DNA from: Plotosus lineatus
Taxonomy: Eukaryota > Chordata > Actinopteri > Siluriformes > Plotosidae
DNA length: 64,000 nt
Reading direction: 5' to 3'
Assembly: GCA_024760905.1 (NCBI GenBank)
Contig: CM045734.1
Coordinates: 37,883,064 to 37,947,063 of the forward strand
Shown here: positions 1-34,400 of the stretch, one piece after another
How the letters are laid out: every line of letters starts with the position of its first letter
Numbering within the stretch: position 1 is the stretch's first letter
Translations under genes and position numbers: made by a program
The notes under the pieces: generated by a model
The model's input: only the letters and a program-made list of their open reading frames with translations
The model's database searches: none
Told to the model about the DNA's origin: nothing

Positions 1-1008
1 CCCACAGATTCTCTATGGGCTTCAGGTCAGGAGAGTTGGCAGGTCAATTGAGCACAGTAATACCATGGTCAGTAAACCATTTAGCAGTGGTTTTGGCACT
101 GTGAGCAGCTGCCAGGTCGTGCTGAAAAATGAAATCTTCATCTCCATAAAGCTTTTCAGCAGATGGAAGCATGAAGTGCTCCAAAATCTGATAGCTAGCT
201 GCATTGACCCTGCACTTGATAAAACACAGTGGACCAACTCTAGCAGCTGACATGGCACCCCAGACCATCACTGACTGTGGGTACTTGACACTGGACTTCA
301 GGCATTTTCGCATTTCCTTCTCCCCAGTCTTCCTCCAGACTCTGGCACCTTGATTTCCGAATGACATGCAAAATTTGCTTTTATCTAAAAAATAGTACTT
401 TGGACCACTGAACAACAGTCCAGTGCTGCTTCTCTGTAGCCCAGGTCAGGCGCTTCTATCGTTGTTTCTGGTTTAAAAGTGGCTTGACCTAGGGAATGCG
501 GCACCTGTAGCCCAGTCCACTGCTTCCACTGGTCCCCCAAGGTCTGGAATTGGCCCTTCTCCACAATCTTCCTCAGGGTCCGGTCACCTCTTCTGGTTGT
601 GCAGCGTTTTCTGCCACACTTTTTCCTTCCCACAGACGTCCCACTGAGGTGCCTTGATACAGCACTCTGGGAACAGCCTATTCGCTCAGAGATTTCTTTC
701 TGTGTCTTACCCTCTTGCTTGAGGGTGTCAATGATGGTCTTCTGGACAGCAGTCAGGTCGGCAGTCTTGCCCATGATTGTGGTTTTGAGTAATGAACCAG
801 GCTGAGAGTGTTTAAAAGCCTCAGGAATCTTTTGCAGGTGTTTAGAGTTAATTGGTTGATTCAGATGATTAGGTTAATAGCTCGTTTAGACTACCTTTTC
901 ATGATATGCTAATTTTTTGAGATAGAAATTTTGGGTTTTCATGAGCTGTATGCCAAAATCATCAGTATTAAAACAATAAAAGACCTGAAATATTTCAGTT
1001 GGTGTGCA
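1..1008 (-). mobile_element. Tc1/mariner element, copy A, truncated at the window edge
   Basis: The minus strand carries the N-terminal half of a Tc1-type transposase. It starts at 774 (MGKTADLTAVQ), has a helix-turn-helix segment (KEISERIGCSQSAVSRHL), and after frame changes includes part of the DDE domain (VMVWGAMSA, near 250-290). The same DNA lies in the opposite orientation at about 3950-4920, so the two copies belong to one family. The outer terminal repeat is missing here: similarity to copy B stops near 1008. Frameshifts and stops mean it is inactive. It lies beyond ccdc180 exon 30, inside the next intron or further downstream. Confidence 0.85.
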
Positions 1009-1129
1009 ATGAAAAAATGTGTGCAGTAAAGAAATAGCTGGGCAGTGATCAGTTAAGAATACAGTCTAGATGATTATACGAAGATAAAAGCTTGACTTTG
1101 TTTCTTAGCATTTGAAAAGGAGAAGCTAC

Positions 1130-22997
<21,868 letters not shown>

Positions 22998-23324
22998 GGC
23001 TAACCTGAGCTAATGTTAGTTTGTTTAGCTAACATGCTAACAAAGTAGAGCGAGTGGTGAAAAAAACCCGTTATAGAAGGAAAACTATTGTTAAAATGTG
23101 GTTGATAATTATCAGACCAGAAAAAGCGGTAACTTTTCTTTCGTTTTTTATTGTAAAGCTGTGATAGTTTAAGTTGTAAACGTCGTTAAAAAGAAAAAAA
23201 AAAAGTAAATCCGTTGTCGAGCTGCTGCGTCTCCCGGTTGCTGTGGTGACGACGTGGCCAGGAGATTACACAAATAATGTCAGCACGCGCGCCAGCAGTT
23301 GGAGCAGCTGAAACCACAATGTAG

Positions 23325-23354
23325 TTCATCACACACACACACACACACACACAC
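23325..23354. repeat. CA microsatellite
   Basis: Short CA run about 330 bp upstream of the ccdc180 start codon, in the probable promoter-side region. Confidence 0.85.
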
Positions 23355-23509
23355 GTCAGGACATCAGGGAGGACCAATCATGGAGCTGCTCAACAAAATA
23401 AAATCATGAATGAAATCTATTTCGCAATGCATTCTTGGAAAAAAAATCCCAATAATAATAAATCCAAATTTATTTCAAGTAAACTTTAGACATTGGATTA
23501 TATTAGATG

Positions 23510-23720
23510 AAATTAAACCAGATTCAACTTTGTCATTACACATGTAAAAATACAGAGTAACCAAGCATCCAATCAGAAGCGCAGAAAGCAGCAAGTGCAG
23601 TACAGTATATACAGTACTGTACTAGTGTATGTGCAGTATGCACAGTTAGAAGCAGTTATGTACAGATAAGAGCAAAGTAAAAGGTGGCGAATGGTCATGT
23701 ACAGATTTTGTAATCGTTAT
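23510..23720 (-). mobile_element. Probable LINE 3' end, second copy
   Basis: Same order of landmarks as at 16015-16260: AGATTCAACTTTGTCATTAC, AAGCATCCAATCAGAAGC, GCAAGTGCAGTACAG and TATGTACAGATAAGAGC. It lies upstream of ccdc180. Confidence 0.5.
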
Positions 23721-23819
23721 TAGAGATTGGTAATGGGGAGAGATGAGGTGGTGAGGCAGTATAGAGGCGACATCTGTTTCTGGACTCTGTTAGAAATAAA
23801 AAAGAGATCAAAATTAGGT

Positions 23820-24000
23820 GGTACAGTAGCATTTGGCAGACTCTCTTATCCAGAGCGACTTACAATTAACCTTTTTATACAACTGAGCAATTGAAGGTTA
23901 AGGGCCTTGCTCAAGGGCCCAATAGTGGTGACAGTTGGCTTGAACTGCTGACCTTCACTAACTAACCCATTGCACCAACCCCAAAGCCACCACTTCCCCT
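23820..24000 (-). mobile_element. SINE-like repeat with conserved core
   Basis: Contains the fish repeat core GCATTTGGCAGACTCTCTTA then TCCAGAGCGACTTACA, and ends with a reversed tRNA-like stretch (TTGAACTGCTGACCTTC through ACCCATTGCACCAACC). A diverged relative is at 55640-55815. Confidence 0.6.
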
Positions 24001-24295
24001 GGCACAGTGGCTCCATCCATCTCACAGCAAAACGGTTCTGGGTCCCGTTTGGTTCTGGGTGAGGTTTTCATGTTTTCCCTGTGTTGGTATAAATTTCCTT
24101 TGGACACTCTGGTTTCCTCCAATAGTCCAAAGACATGCACATTAGGCCATTTTACTGATTCACATTTCCCTAAGGAGGTAGGGGTATGTGTATGTGCGCC
24201 CTGCAATAGTCTGGCGAGCTGTACATGGTGTACCCTGCCTTCCCCGTCATAGTCAGCTGAGATAGGCTCCAGCCTCCCAGTGACACTAATATGAT
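23995..24295 (+). mobile_element. SINE family S2
   Basis: Weak head, then TGGTTTCCTCCAATAGTCC, AAAGACATGCACATTAGGCC and the tail GGCTCCAGCCTCCCAGTGAC. This is the common S2 body. Confidence 0.65.
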
Positions 24296-24771
24296 TTTCA
24301 ATTGAGTAAGAAAGTGATTCAAATCAAATTTAATAAATCAAGCAGTACTGGAGGTAATGGTACCTTCAGTATAGGTGTATAGGCCTTACAATGCATAAGA
24401 AAAGTAGTACATGGAATGGTGTTTTTTTGTTTGTTTGTTTGTTTTTTATTTGAATTGTCTCCAATCCCAGGTTCAGGTGAAAACAGAGGGACATGAAAGC
24501 ACATAGGTTAAGATTAAAGAAAAAAAGCTTTATTGGATCTGTGTACAACTGTTTAACAGAATTCACACACTTATTAAAAACAAATCAGTAATGTTATTTC
24601 CATTTGTGACTAACCAGGAGATAATAGACTCACTCCGTCTTCATACTCACTTGATCTGGAACAAGGATACTGATGGAATATTAATTTTATTGACATCCAC
24701 TAAGATTGAGGTGCATAAATGTTTAAGTATATAATACACAGGCATGTATGTAAATAATATTTTTTTCATAC

Positions 24772-25040
24772 TTACCTCACAGCAAGAATGTCCTAGGTTC
24801 AAATCCCAGGCTCTGGCACTTCTGCATGGAGTTTGCATGTTCTACCCATGCTTGTATAGGCTTCTTATAAATACTCTGGTTTCATCCCATAGTCCAAAGA
24901 CATGCATAGGTAGACTTGGCTGTTTCAAATTGCTGTTAGTTGTGGATGTGTATGGTTGTGTGTGTGTGTCGGAGCTGGGATCGTCTGGAGAGCTGTTCAG
25001 TGCTGGCTGAGCCTCCCCACAAGCCAAGTATAAGTTTCGG
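24772..25040 (+). mobile_element. SINE family S2
   Basis: Head remnant CCTCACAGCAAGAATGTCC then TAGGTTCAAATCCCAGGC (B-box-like), followed by GAGTTTGCATGTTCTACCC and AGTCCAAAGACATGCATAGG. Confidence 0.7.
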
Positions 25041-25076
25041 CATATAAGTGAGTGAGAGAGTGAATGAATGATACAC

Positions 25077-25080
<4 letters not shown>

Positions 25081-25125
<45 letters not shown>
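25081..25125. repeat. CA microsatellite
   Basis: Unbroken CA run of about 44 nt in the ccdc180/card9 intergenic region. Confidence 0.92.
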
Positions 25126-25587
25126 GAAATCTGGCTCCATAAAGATGTATGTTTACACTAATCAAAATTTGTAGTATAAACTATAAGAAAGTAAAAGAGA
25201 AACAGACTTAAATTATATGTTTATTGTTTAGTTTTTTAGATTTTAAATCACAACATAGACTCAGGTGAATTGTAAACTTTTGACAAGCTAACATTATGTG
25301 TTGTGGAACCAAAGAGTCATTTTAGCTTTCGCCCCCCCCCCACTTCATAAAGGTGCGTTTGCACATTAATTAAAAATTTTCTATATATTACAAGGGAATA
25401 AAAAAAACAAACACTGTCAAGGTCCCATGGCAAACTGTGAGTTCCTATCATTTTTATTTAAGCATTACCCACCCAGAATAATTAATTATTATCCCAATAT
25501 AGTGGACCAATCAGAATATACCATTTTCATGTAGTATACACTAATGGAAATTATATTGGTGAAAAGGGCCTAATTGGTAAAAAGGGA

Positions 25588-25790
25588 GACATGGTAGTAT
25601 AGTGGTTAGCATGTGTGCCTCACAGCAAAACAGTCCTAGGCTTGAACGAGGGTGTATCTCTGTGGAGTTTGCATGTTCTCGCACTCGCGTGCGTTTTCTA
25701 CAGGTACTCTGGTTTCACGGTGTACACCACCTCCACCATTAGTCACCGAGTATAGACTCAATCTTCACTGTAACTCTAGTAGGATGTGCT
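25588..25790 (+). mobile_element. SINE family S2, 5' part
   Basis: Good head: GGTAGTATAGTGGTTAGCAT (A-box region) and CCTCACAGCAAAACAGTCC, then TTTGCATGTTCTCGC. The tail is truncated. Confidence 0.7.
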
Positions 25791-25853
25791 TTCTTCCTGT
25801 ACTGGAAATATTTTCAACAACTAATAAAAAAATATAATCAGTACAGTGATCCC

Positions 25854-26058
25854 TCGCTACTTCCTGCTTCAGTTTATTGCGGGTTTTTCAAAAAATATTC
25901 AGAGGAAATTAAGGATAAATAGGGGAAAAGTTAAGGAAAATGCCGTAAAACAAGGCCAATTATGCCAAAAATAAATTAATTGATTTAAAAAAAAACAAAA
26001 CCCCAACAAAACGACTTATACTTTTATGTGAGGTGCGCATCCGAGTGTGTGCGCGCAT

Positions 26059-26096
<38 letters not shown>

Positions 26097-26301
26097 TTAT
26101 ATTTTATTTACATCTTATGCATTATTTTTGAATGTTTGTTATTATAAGGATTTATATCGTTGGATAAGTATTTATTGACATTATATACACATACATGTAT
26201 GGATATGTCAGTCAGGGGGATCGATCCTCCTTCGTGGAAATTGGCAAAATGGGGGGGGGGGGGCTCAGTCCCCATTAACTGCGGAAAGTGAGGGAACCCT
26301 G
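25854..26301 (+). mobile_element. Tigger-type MITE with GT microsatellite
   Basis: Ends CAGTGATCCCTCGCTACTT (left) and CAGGGTTCCCTCACTTTCC (right, inverted), with TA on both sides. The interior resembles the MITE at 16877 and holds a GT run at about 26060-26092. Confidence 0.82.
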
Positions 26302-26789
26302 TAATTTGGCTTTTGTATGGTATGAAGAGTTATATCCCTCAGCAGATAAAATCTCTCGATCTGAATATAATGTCAATCTACACATCATACTTCGCCCCAT
26401 TCAATACTGGCTTATATACTACCTTAACTTGGGATAATGCTGGAATTAAAACAATTGAAGAAAAATACTTGGTTCACCATGGTCACCAAGTATGAAATTC
26501 TTGAAGAATAAAATGCCATCCCAAAAATACTAAATTAACTGAATGAGTTTCAAAATGTGCTGTAATTGTGCCACTCTTTAAAAATACAAAAAAAAAAAAA
26601 TCATAAATATATAGGGTTGGTTTTCTTATGTTGCTTTGTAGAATATCCAAAAACAATTAATCACCTGAGGGTCTGTGTAGAACAGACCTAATAAAAAGAC
26701 CAGCAATATCCACATCATCGTTGAGGAGTAACTGTTATATACAGTAATTGCAGTTTGTCATCATAGAGGTTACAACTGAATTGAGTTAA

Positions 26790-27143
26790 AATATTCATTC
26801 ATTCATTTTCTGAACCGCTTAATCCTAATTAGGGTTGCGGGGAGGCTGGTGCCCATCTCAGCTGACTCCGGGTAAGGGTGGGGTACACCCTGTACAGCTC
26901 ACCAGGCCATAGCAGGGCCAACACTCACACAATCATTCATACTCCCACTCACACCTAGGAGCAATTTGGAACAGCCAATTAACCTACTGTGCATGTTTTT
27001 GGACTGTGGGAGGAAACCGGAGGAAACCCACACAAGCACAGAGAGAACATGGAAACTCCACACAAAAACTCCCGGGCTCGGAATCGAACCCAGTACCTTC
27101 TTGCTGTAAGGTGGACATGCTAACCACTACGCCACCGCCCGAG
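26790..27143 (-). mobile_element. SINE family S2, reversed, nearly complete
   Basis: Reads in reverse from the tail (CTGAACCGCTTAATCCTAAT) through AACATGCACAGTAGGTTAAT-like body text to the tRNA head at 27060-27140 (reversed B-box GGAATCGAACCC, reversed A-box CTAACCACTACGCC). It ends about 135 bp past the card9 stop codon, so it may lie in the 3' UTR. Confidence 0.75.
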
Positions 27144-27278
27144 ATAAAATGACAATAACAACAAAAACAACAATAACAGTAATAATAATGATATTGATGA
27201 TAATAATCCCCAGTCTTCTCTGTAGCTTTGTGTGGGTTATTTCACAATGCAAAATATCATCTCCTGGGTGGGCTTACA

Positions 27279-30200
27279 TCAAATCTCATCTGTGTCCGTG
27301 TTATCAGTCACACTTGAGTTGTCCAGATCACATTGTGTGCACTCTTTAGCACAGTCTTTAACAGTGGCTTTTGTTCTCAAGGCTCGTTTCCTATCATGAA
27401 AACAAATAGTTAATTATATTTTAGAATGATGACATTAGCGTGCTTACCTTTTACTTTATTCAAACAATTCATATTACAGTGGTACCTCACCTTACGAAAT
27501 TAATCCGTTCCAGAAGTGGGTTTGGAACCTGATTTTTTCATAAGTCAAGTTGCATTTTACATGTAAAAAGCCTGATTCGTTCCAAGGCCCCCAATACTAT
27601 CCCCTAAACCAGGGGTCACCAACCTTTTTGAAACTGAGAGCTTCTTGGGTACCAATTAATGCGAAGGGCACCCAGGTCGATACACACTTGTGACATAACA
27701 AATTTGCTCAATTTACCTTTAATTATATGTTATTATTAATAATTAATGATACAGTGGTACCTCACTTTACGAAAGTCTCAAAAACGAAAAATTCAGGTTA
27801 CGAAATACATTTTCTCTCTTTTGTTTCTGAATACGAAACATGTTCACGCTACGAAAGCGCCATCTTAAAAATTCAAACACGCCATTCAAACAATGCGCAA
27901 GTTACTTTCCCATTGGCTTGGAGGGAGCTGAATCTCCATAGCACAATACTGTACCCATAATGCTTTTCATGTGCCTTCGACCCATTGTTCGACACACGCA
28001 TGAAGAGTTGTACTGTTGGTTTGTGAGTTTTTTGAGTGTTTTCATTGCAGCGTTATTTTTCGTTATTAATAATGAGCCCCAAGAAAGTAATTCCCGGCGA
28101 GACTGAAAAGAAGAAGCGGGCTCCATTATCAATAAAAGTAAAACAGGAGATGATAAAAAAAAAAAAATATGAAAGTGGGATTCGGTTGAGTGAAATCGCA
28201 AAGGAGTATAGCCGAAACCCCTCTACAATCGGGACGATATTGAAGCAGAATGAGGCTTTAAAAGCGGAGATACATTGATGGGGGCGATTATTTCAGAAAA
28301 AGCAACCGACATATTTAAGGACCTCGTGAAAGAGAGTGGGGTTAGGGTTCTTCAGACTAGCAACCTCCAGACTTTAAAGCGTCGCATGAGTGGTTTGAGA
28401 GATTTAAAAAAAGGTAAATAATTTTCTTTTACTTTAAACAACTATTTCATACAGAATTGGTGTACTTTTATAATTTTTAAAGGGTTTATGGGGTAGTATT
28501 GGGAGCCTTGGAACAAATCACGCGTTTTACATGTAAAACTGCAGGTTACAAAAAAGGCTCTGGAACGGATTAATTTCGTATGGTGAGGTACCATTGTATT
28601 CATCTCTGTCAGGGGTCGGGAACCTTTTTGACTAAGAAAGCCAAAAAATAAATAAATAAATAAATTTAATCCTCTGAGAGCCAAATATATTTTTTAATAC
28701 TGAGACCAATAATTTTAGAGTATAATACGACTCTGAATTTATTTAAAACAACATCGTTATAACGAAGTTATTTATTAATAAGAAAAGTACTTCTTACTAT
28801 TATTACTATGACTTCTGGTACTGTATGGTTTTGCTAATGGCTTTGTAGTCTGGTTGATACATGCTGAAGTTCTGCTTCATGCAGGCGTTTAGGCTTCCAT
28901 CTATTAAAAGTGACCGCAGGTTGGTCTTGATGCTTTTCAGTTGTGAGAAGGACTGCTCATATGCGCATGTGGAGCCAAACATGGTCAATACAACAGGACT
29001 CACGCTGCAGTGTTTATGTGGCAGGAAGCGAGTCCCAAGGCAATCAGCTTATCTGTGTGTTGAAGTTTTTTTCATCTCTGTCCATTTGTGTTTTGCTTGC
29101 CAGCTCTTCTTGGCTTCTTGCACATGAGCTTATCAAAACGAGGGAAATTTGCCTCTTTACCCAAAAACAACTCGCGCAGGCATATAATCCAATAAAATTG
29201 GAGTTTCAAGCTATCAGCCCCACCCACACACTAGAGTACAGAAAGGATTGTCTCTCCGCTGCGCGCCACAGCAACAAGTGTCATTGAAATTAGATGCATA
29301 GATTGAAATGCGTGAGATTTATTTATGTTTTTGTTTTATTTGATGGCTTTTTTCTGTATTTTTATTAATTATTCTGTTAAGAAAGGCCACCTGATTTATC
29401 TGAGAGCCAGATGCAGTCATCAAAAGAGCCACGTCTGGCTCGCGAGGTTCCCGACCCCTGAACAGGCTCGCGGGCGACTCATGTTGAACTTGTGAGCGAC
29501 CTGGTGCCCGCAAGCACCATGTTGGTGACTCCTGCCCTAAACCCTTTAAAAATGATAAAAGTATACCTTTTAAGGCCTTTTTCTGCTTCAATATCGTACT
29601 GATGGTAGATGGGTTTCGGCCATATTCCTTTGCGATATCACTCAACCGCATGCCACGAGCCCGCTTCTTCTTTACACTTGCACCGGGAATCACTTTCTTG
29701 GGGCCCATGATGAAAAATAAAGTTGCAATGAGCACACTCAAAAAACTCACGAAATAACAGTAACTCTGTCCTTTACGCGTGATAGAACTCCGTGACGAAC
29801 AATGGGTCAAAGGCACATGAAAAGCATCATGGGTATCATGGAGATGTAGCTCCCTCCTAGCCATTGGGAGAGCAACTCTATCATGCCAATTTCTAAACAA
29901 AAGCCGGGCGAGCATTGTTTGAATTTTTGAAATGTCACATTTCGTATCCTCCAGAGATGGAAATTTTAGGTAAATGTGTTTCGTAACTTGGATTTTTCGT
30001 TTGTTGGGTCTTTCGTAAGGTGAGGTACCACCGTATTTAGTATTCTTTGTCTCACTAGAGGCACAAAAATATAACAGATAAAATTTGTTTACCAACCTTC
30101 TGTAATAAAAATTGCACCTCGACCTGGTTTGGTAGCTGGATGACAGTTCCTCCTCAGTGAACATCCTCTCCTGTAAATCAAGTATGTAAAGTAATGTATG

Positions 30201-31424
30201 TGCAGAACAGTTTTGCCTATTTCCTCATTCAGTGTGATTAATGTAATTACTGAAAATTGTAATTAAATAACTGTAGTTTTTATTATTAATATTCATAGCT
30301 TTGAATACATCTGAGGCTTGTATTACCTGAAAACTTTCTTCCTTAGTGTCTGACGTATACGGGTCTTTAATATTTATACAGACATTGTACTCCCCTGAGT
30401 TTGGGCTTTGGGAATCATCACTAACACCTGTGGTGAAAAGTAAATGGCAATCAAGAGAAATGAACCAAGCTTGAATAAAAATAAAGGAATTACATGTTTA
30501 TTCTAACAGTGATGCAATAAACAAAACGTGAAAAATTTAAACTTTGGAATTTCATTGATTTATAAATTGGTACAGACAGAATTTATGGACAAAAAGAGGA
30601 TAAGTACAAATGACAGCCATCTACAGACACAAACTAAACAAATTAAATTTAAAGAAAAATACATTTAAATAAATAAAACAAACAAACAAAAAACACCATA
30701 TAATAAATAAATGAAAGAATAATAAAATGTCGCATACCTCTCTCATATTTTTCCTTGAAATCATCTACACTTGTTTGGCTTTTGAGCTAAAGAGAAAAAA
30801 GTACATCCATTTTTCAAACACACACAAAAGAGGAACAAAGCTGCCATAAGTGGGATGTTTCTCTCTGCCTTATTGTGTTCTTTGAACTGTTATTTCATGA
30901 AATCACAATGAACTAAACAACTGTCCATGATCATTTCTCATGCAATAGCAATTATACAAAATAATAATAATAAAAAGGAACAAGCAGGTGTAATTGCGAT
31001 ATTACTCATCTCAAGGGCTATGCAGCACGTTTCTTGCAGAATTGTGACCTTAGAAGGCCTGAGTTTGCTTCGCAAGCTTGTATGGCTTTCCTCTGGGTAG
31101 TTTTCTCCCAGCATCCAAAAACATGCACAATTATCTAATTAGCTGTTCCAATTTGCCCCTAGGTGTGTGAGTGAGTGTGAATAGTTGTGTGTGTCTTGGA
31201 TCTGCGATAGCCGGCAAGCTGTTCATCCTAATTAGGATTATGTGGCTTTGGCAATTAATTAATATGAATTTAATAGACAAAGACTGCAGAAGCTTTCCAA
31301 GCACTGCTGGCAAATTATGAAATAAGTTTCTCATAAGTTATGAAAACACTGGATCAAATTAAAAGCTAGAAATGGTACCCAGTTATTTTGACAAGGAATA
31401 GTGCATTGACATATTTAAATAAAT

Positions 31425-31465
<41 letters not shown>

Positions 31466-34400
31466 ATGGGGGTTGTTCATCATTTTATGAACACCTTGAT
31501 CCATCTAACAATATGTATCATATCTTACATTTACTACTAGTGTGAACACACATATAAAAGAAAGTATCAAAAAAAGAAAAACAGCTTCAAATCACACAAT
31601 GATTTTAGTTACTGATGTTCTTCTTCCACAAACAAGATAAAAACTAAACAACAATAGCTTTATTGCTAATCTTCCAATTATGGATGGCACTGTGGTTATT
31701 ATGTCTGAGATTCCTGGATGGAGTATGAATGTTCTCCCCCAGTGCAGCTAACTGAGTAATCAAAGACCAGCCATGTCTCTCACTGTCTATGGTGTGAAGC
31801 ATTTAAAAGAACCATTACTGACTTTCGACAAGAGTAGGCTGCAAAGCCGTCAGCGTGTTTCCACTCTGCGATGACCTGGCGAGCTGTCCAGGGTGCACTC
31901 TGCCCTCATCCGGAGTTGACTTGGATGGGCCAGCCTCCCCGCGACCCTAGTTAGGATTAAGTGGTTACAGAAAAATGAATGAATGAATGAATGTTCTCTC
32001 TGTGCTCGTGTTTGTTTCCTCTGGGCACTTCTGTTTCACATCGAAAGTCCAAAGAAATATCCAAGGGCTAACTGGTTGTTTCAAGTCGCCCCTAGGTGTG
32101 TGTGCGTTGACTCTGCAATGAACTGGCAGGATGTTTAGGGTCTACCCTGCTTTTGCCCAGAGTCGGCTGAGACAGATTCCTGCCACCTCACAAACATGTT
32201 AACATTAAGCTGCTCAGCAAATGAATTAATGAATGTTAATACCGTATTCGAAATAATAAGCGCCCTGCTCCAATAAGCGCCCCTCCAATGTTTTTGATCT
32301 TACATCTAATAACCACCCATGTGTACTGGAAGCAAAATGATAGCTGAAACTTACCAATTTTATTCGATCAGCCTTTGTAACCGTAAAACGAGGCGTTCAC
32401 TGTAAAGTGAGTTTACATGGTATTTCAAGACTCCTGCCACTGGGGAATGTCTATAATGTTCATCAGTAACAACACATTTGATTGTTCCGCCATGCTTTCA
32501 AAAACAGGAAAATATTTTGCTGTGTTCTTTTGGTAAATGTCCAACAACCGATGAACCATTAAAAACTGCTACAGCAAAACTATGGGATGCTCTGAATGAA
32601 TGGAGCGATGAGCCAGATATGGACCTATCAGAAAGTGATGACGAGTATTTTTCACCCGATTCTCCTGCTCACTAACTTCATAAACTTAAGCACATTCCTG
32701 GGCATGTGCTTTTGTTTATGTTGATTGGTTCAACGTGGCACGTGCTAAAGTTGACATTCGTGTTGATTGGCTTGATTTTACTTCCGGGAAAATGTTTAAA
32801 GGAACAGCCGAAAGGAAAAGACAACTGGAAGGAAAAAAGTAAGGGGTCTTTAAAAAAATAAATAAATAAATGCTGTTTTCTATTTATTGTCAGCTTTCAT
32901 GCAAGTAGTTTGGTTGATACCACAAAATGAATAACAAACACCAGTAAAAAAAACTTTTTTATTGTTCGGTTATTATTCATGGTTTCCACTCTGCTGGGAA
33001 CATTTTAATAAGCACCCACCCCACTCCAATTTTTAAAGTGCCCTGGGCACTTATCACATCGAATATGGTAGTTACTTCTCACAAATATAAACCTCCCTGA
33101 TAAATAAAGATTTATTCTTATTATCAGTGTCACATCAGTTAAAGTTGAGATTTGCCAGGAATTTTAAATCGAAATCTCAAAGCTAACTAACGTGAAAGGA
33201 GAAAAAAAAAAAAAAAAATCACAAATATGTAATTGTACAAATGAAGTGGTTGAAAGTGCACAGAAGGAAATCAAGTTTCCTTTTCACCGAATAAAAGCAC
33301 CTACTTTCACTCTATGCATAGTGTCATGTGTCAAAAGAGAGGTTGAGCTCTAAATATAACATGATTGCTTACTTCTATTGTTTTGTGGAAGTGATTCTGC
33401 CTCCGGAGTTTTGCTTGAAGTGCAAGAAATTCTCCCTGAGTGCGGCACAACTGGACCTGGAGTTCATCATTATGTTCTCCCAGCTCTCTGAGCTGTTTGC
33501 GGTAACGGTCCTTGTCCTGAAGGTTTTTACAGTTCTCCTGATGGTATTCTTCTCGTGATGATATTGCCTTATGAATTAAAAATTGAGCTTAATACTGTGA
33601 TGCATTGTTCATGATTGATCTGATAGCAGTAAAATACAAACCCATTTTCCTCACCTTCTCTCTTTCTTTCATGACTTCATCCAGCTGCTTTACAATATCC
33701 TCCATGCGATTGCAGTACATTTTCGAGTCTTTCTTTAAAATCTCACATTTCAGTTCCAATTCATCTTTCTTATCCAGGTACTGCAAAATAAAATAAAAAA
33801 AATAATAATACTAAGCACAAAACTGTTGATATGTTATATTGAGAGATACACTGATAAGAAATATGAAAGTTTTTTGACAAACTTTATCTCGTAGCTCTTC
33901 AGCATTGTGCAATCTTCTGCGTAATTCATAAAGTTCATTGACCAGCTCTTGATGTGCCCGAGTTTGATTTTTGAAATCTTCCTTTGACTCAATGTTTGAT
34001 TTCTCATCATTTGTTGGGATCTGGACCTGATGGAAAATTATTGGTGTATCAGTTTGACTAGTGCAATCTATGAGTATAGTCCTTTTTCTTTTCTTATATA
34101 CACTGTTTGTCTGAAATAAGTCCTGCACTCTGATATTTGATGGACTATCATTTTGCATCACATGATTCAGTTGGTCAGGTCAAGGCTCAGCATCATTATG
34201 TGGCTATAAAATTTAACAATAAAGCAAAACTATCTGTGAAAATGATCACTGTAGAAGAATAAATGTTTTGATGTTGCACAAGTTTTTCCAAAAGTATGCC
34301 ACAGTGATTACGCACTCGAATCAAAGGTCGTCAGAGGTGATTGGACAATAAACAAGCACTGTACATGAAAAAAGGCATTGTATTTTACCTGGGAAGAGCA

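Larger units (their letters stand above)
27610..29534. mobile_element. hAT element inserted in the outer Tigger, with perfect 8-bp target duplication
   Basis: Starts CAGGGGTCACCAACC and ends, inverted, CAGGAGTCACCAACATGG. The 8-mer CCCTAAAC flanks it directly on both sides (27602-27609 and 29535-29542). Nearly all of its interior is replaced by two further elements. Confidence 0.87.
27477..30033 (-). mobile_element. Outer Tigger-like transposon of a four-element nest
   Basis: The ends are CAGTGGTACCTCACCTTACG on the left and CGGTGGTACCTCACCTTACG inverted on the right, each flanked by TA. The minus strand at about 29560-29710 encodes the N terminus of a CENP-B/Tigger-like protein ([17 protein letters not shown], then [20 protein letters not shown]). 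A hAT element at 27610-29534 interrupts it. It lies in the last intron of card9. Confidence 0.85.

Noticed and set aside
32478..32675. Small acidic protein gene
   Set aside because: It lies between pogo-type inverted ends and looks like a transposase C-terminal tail.
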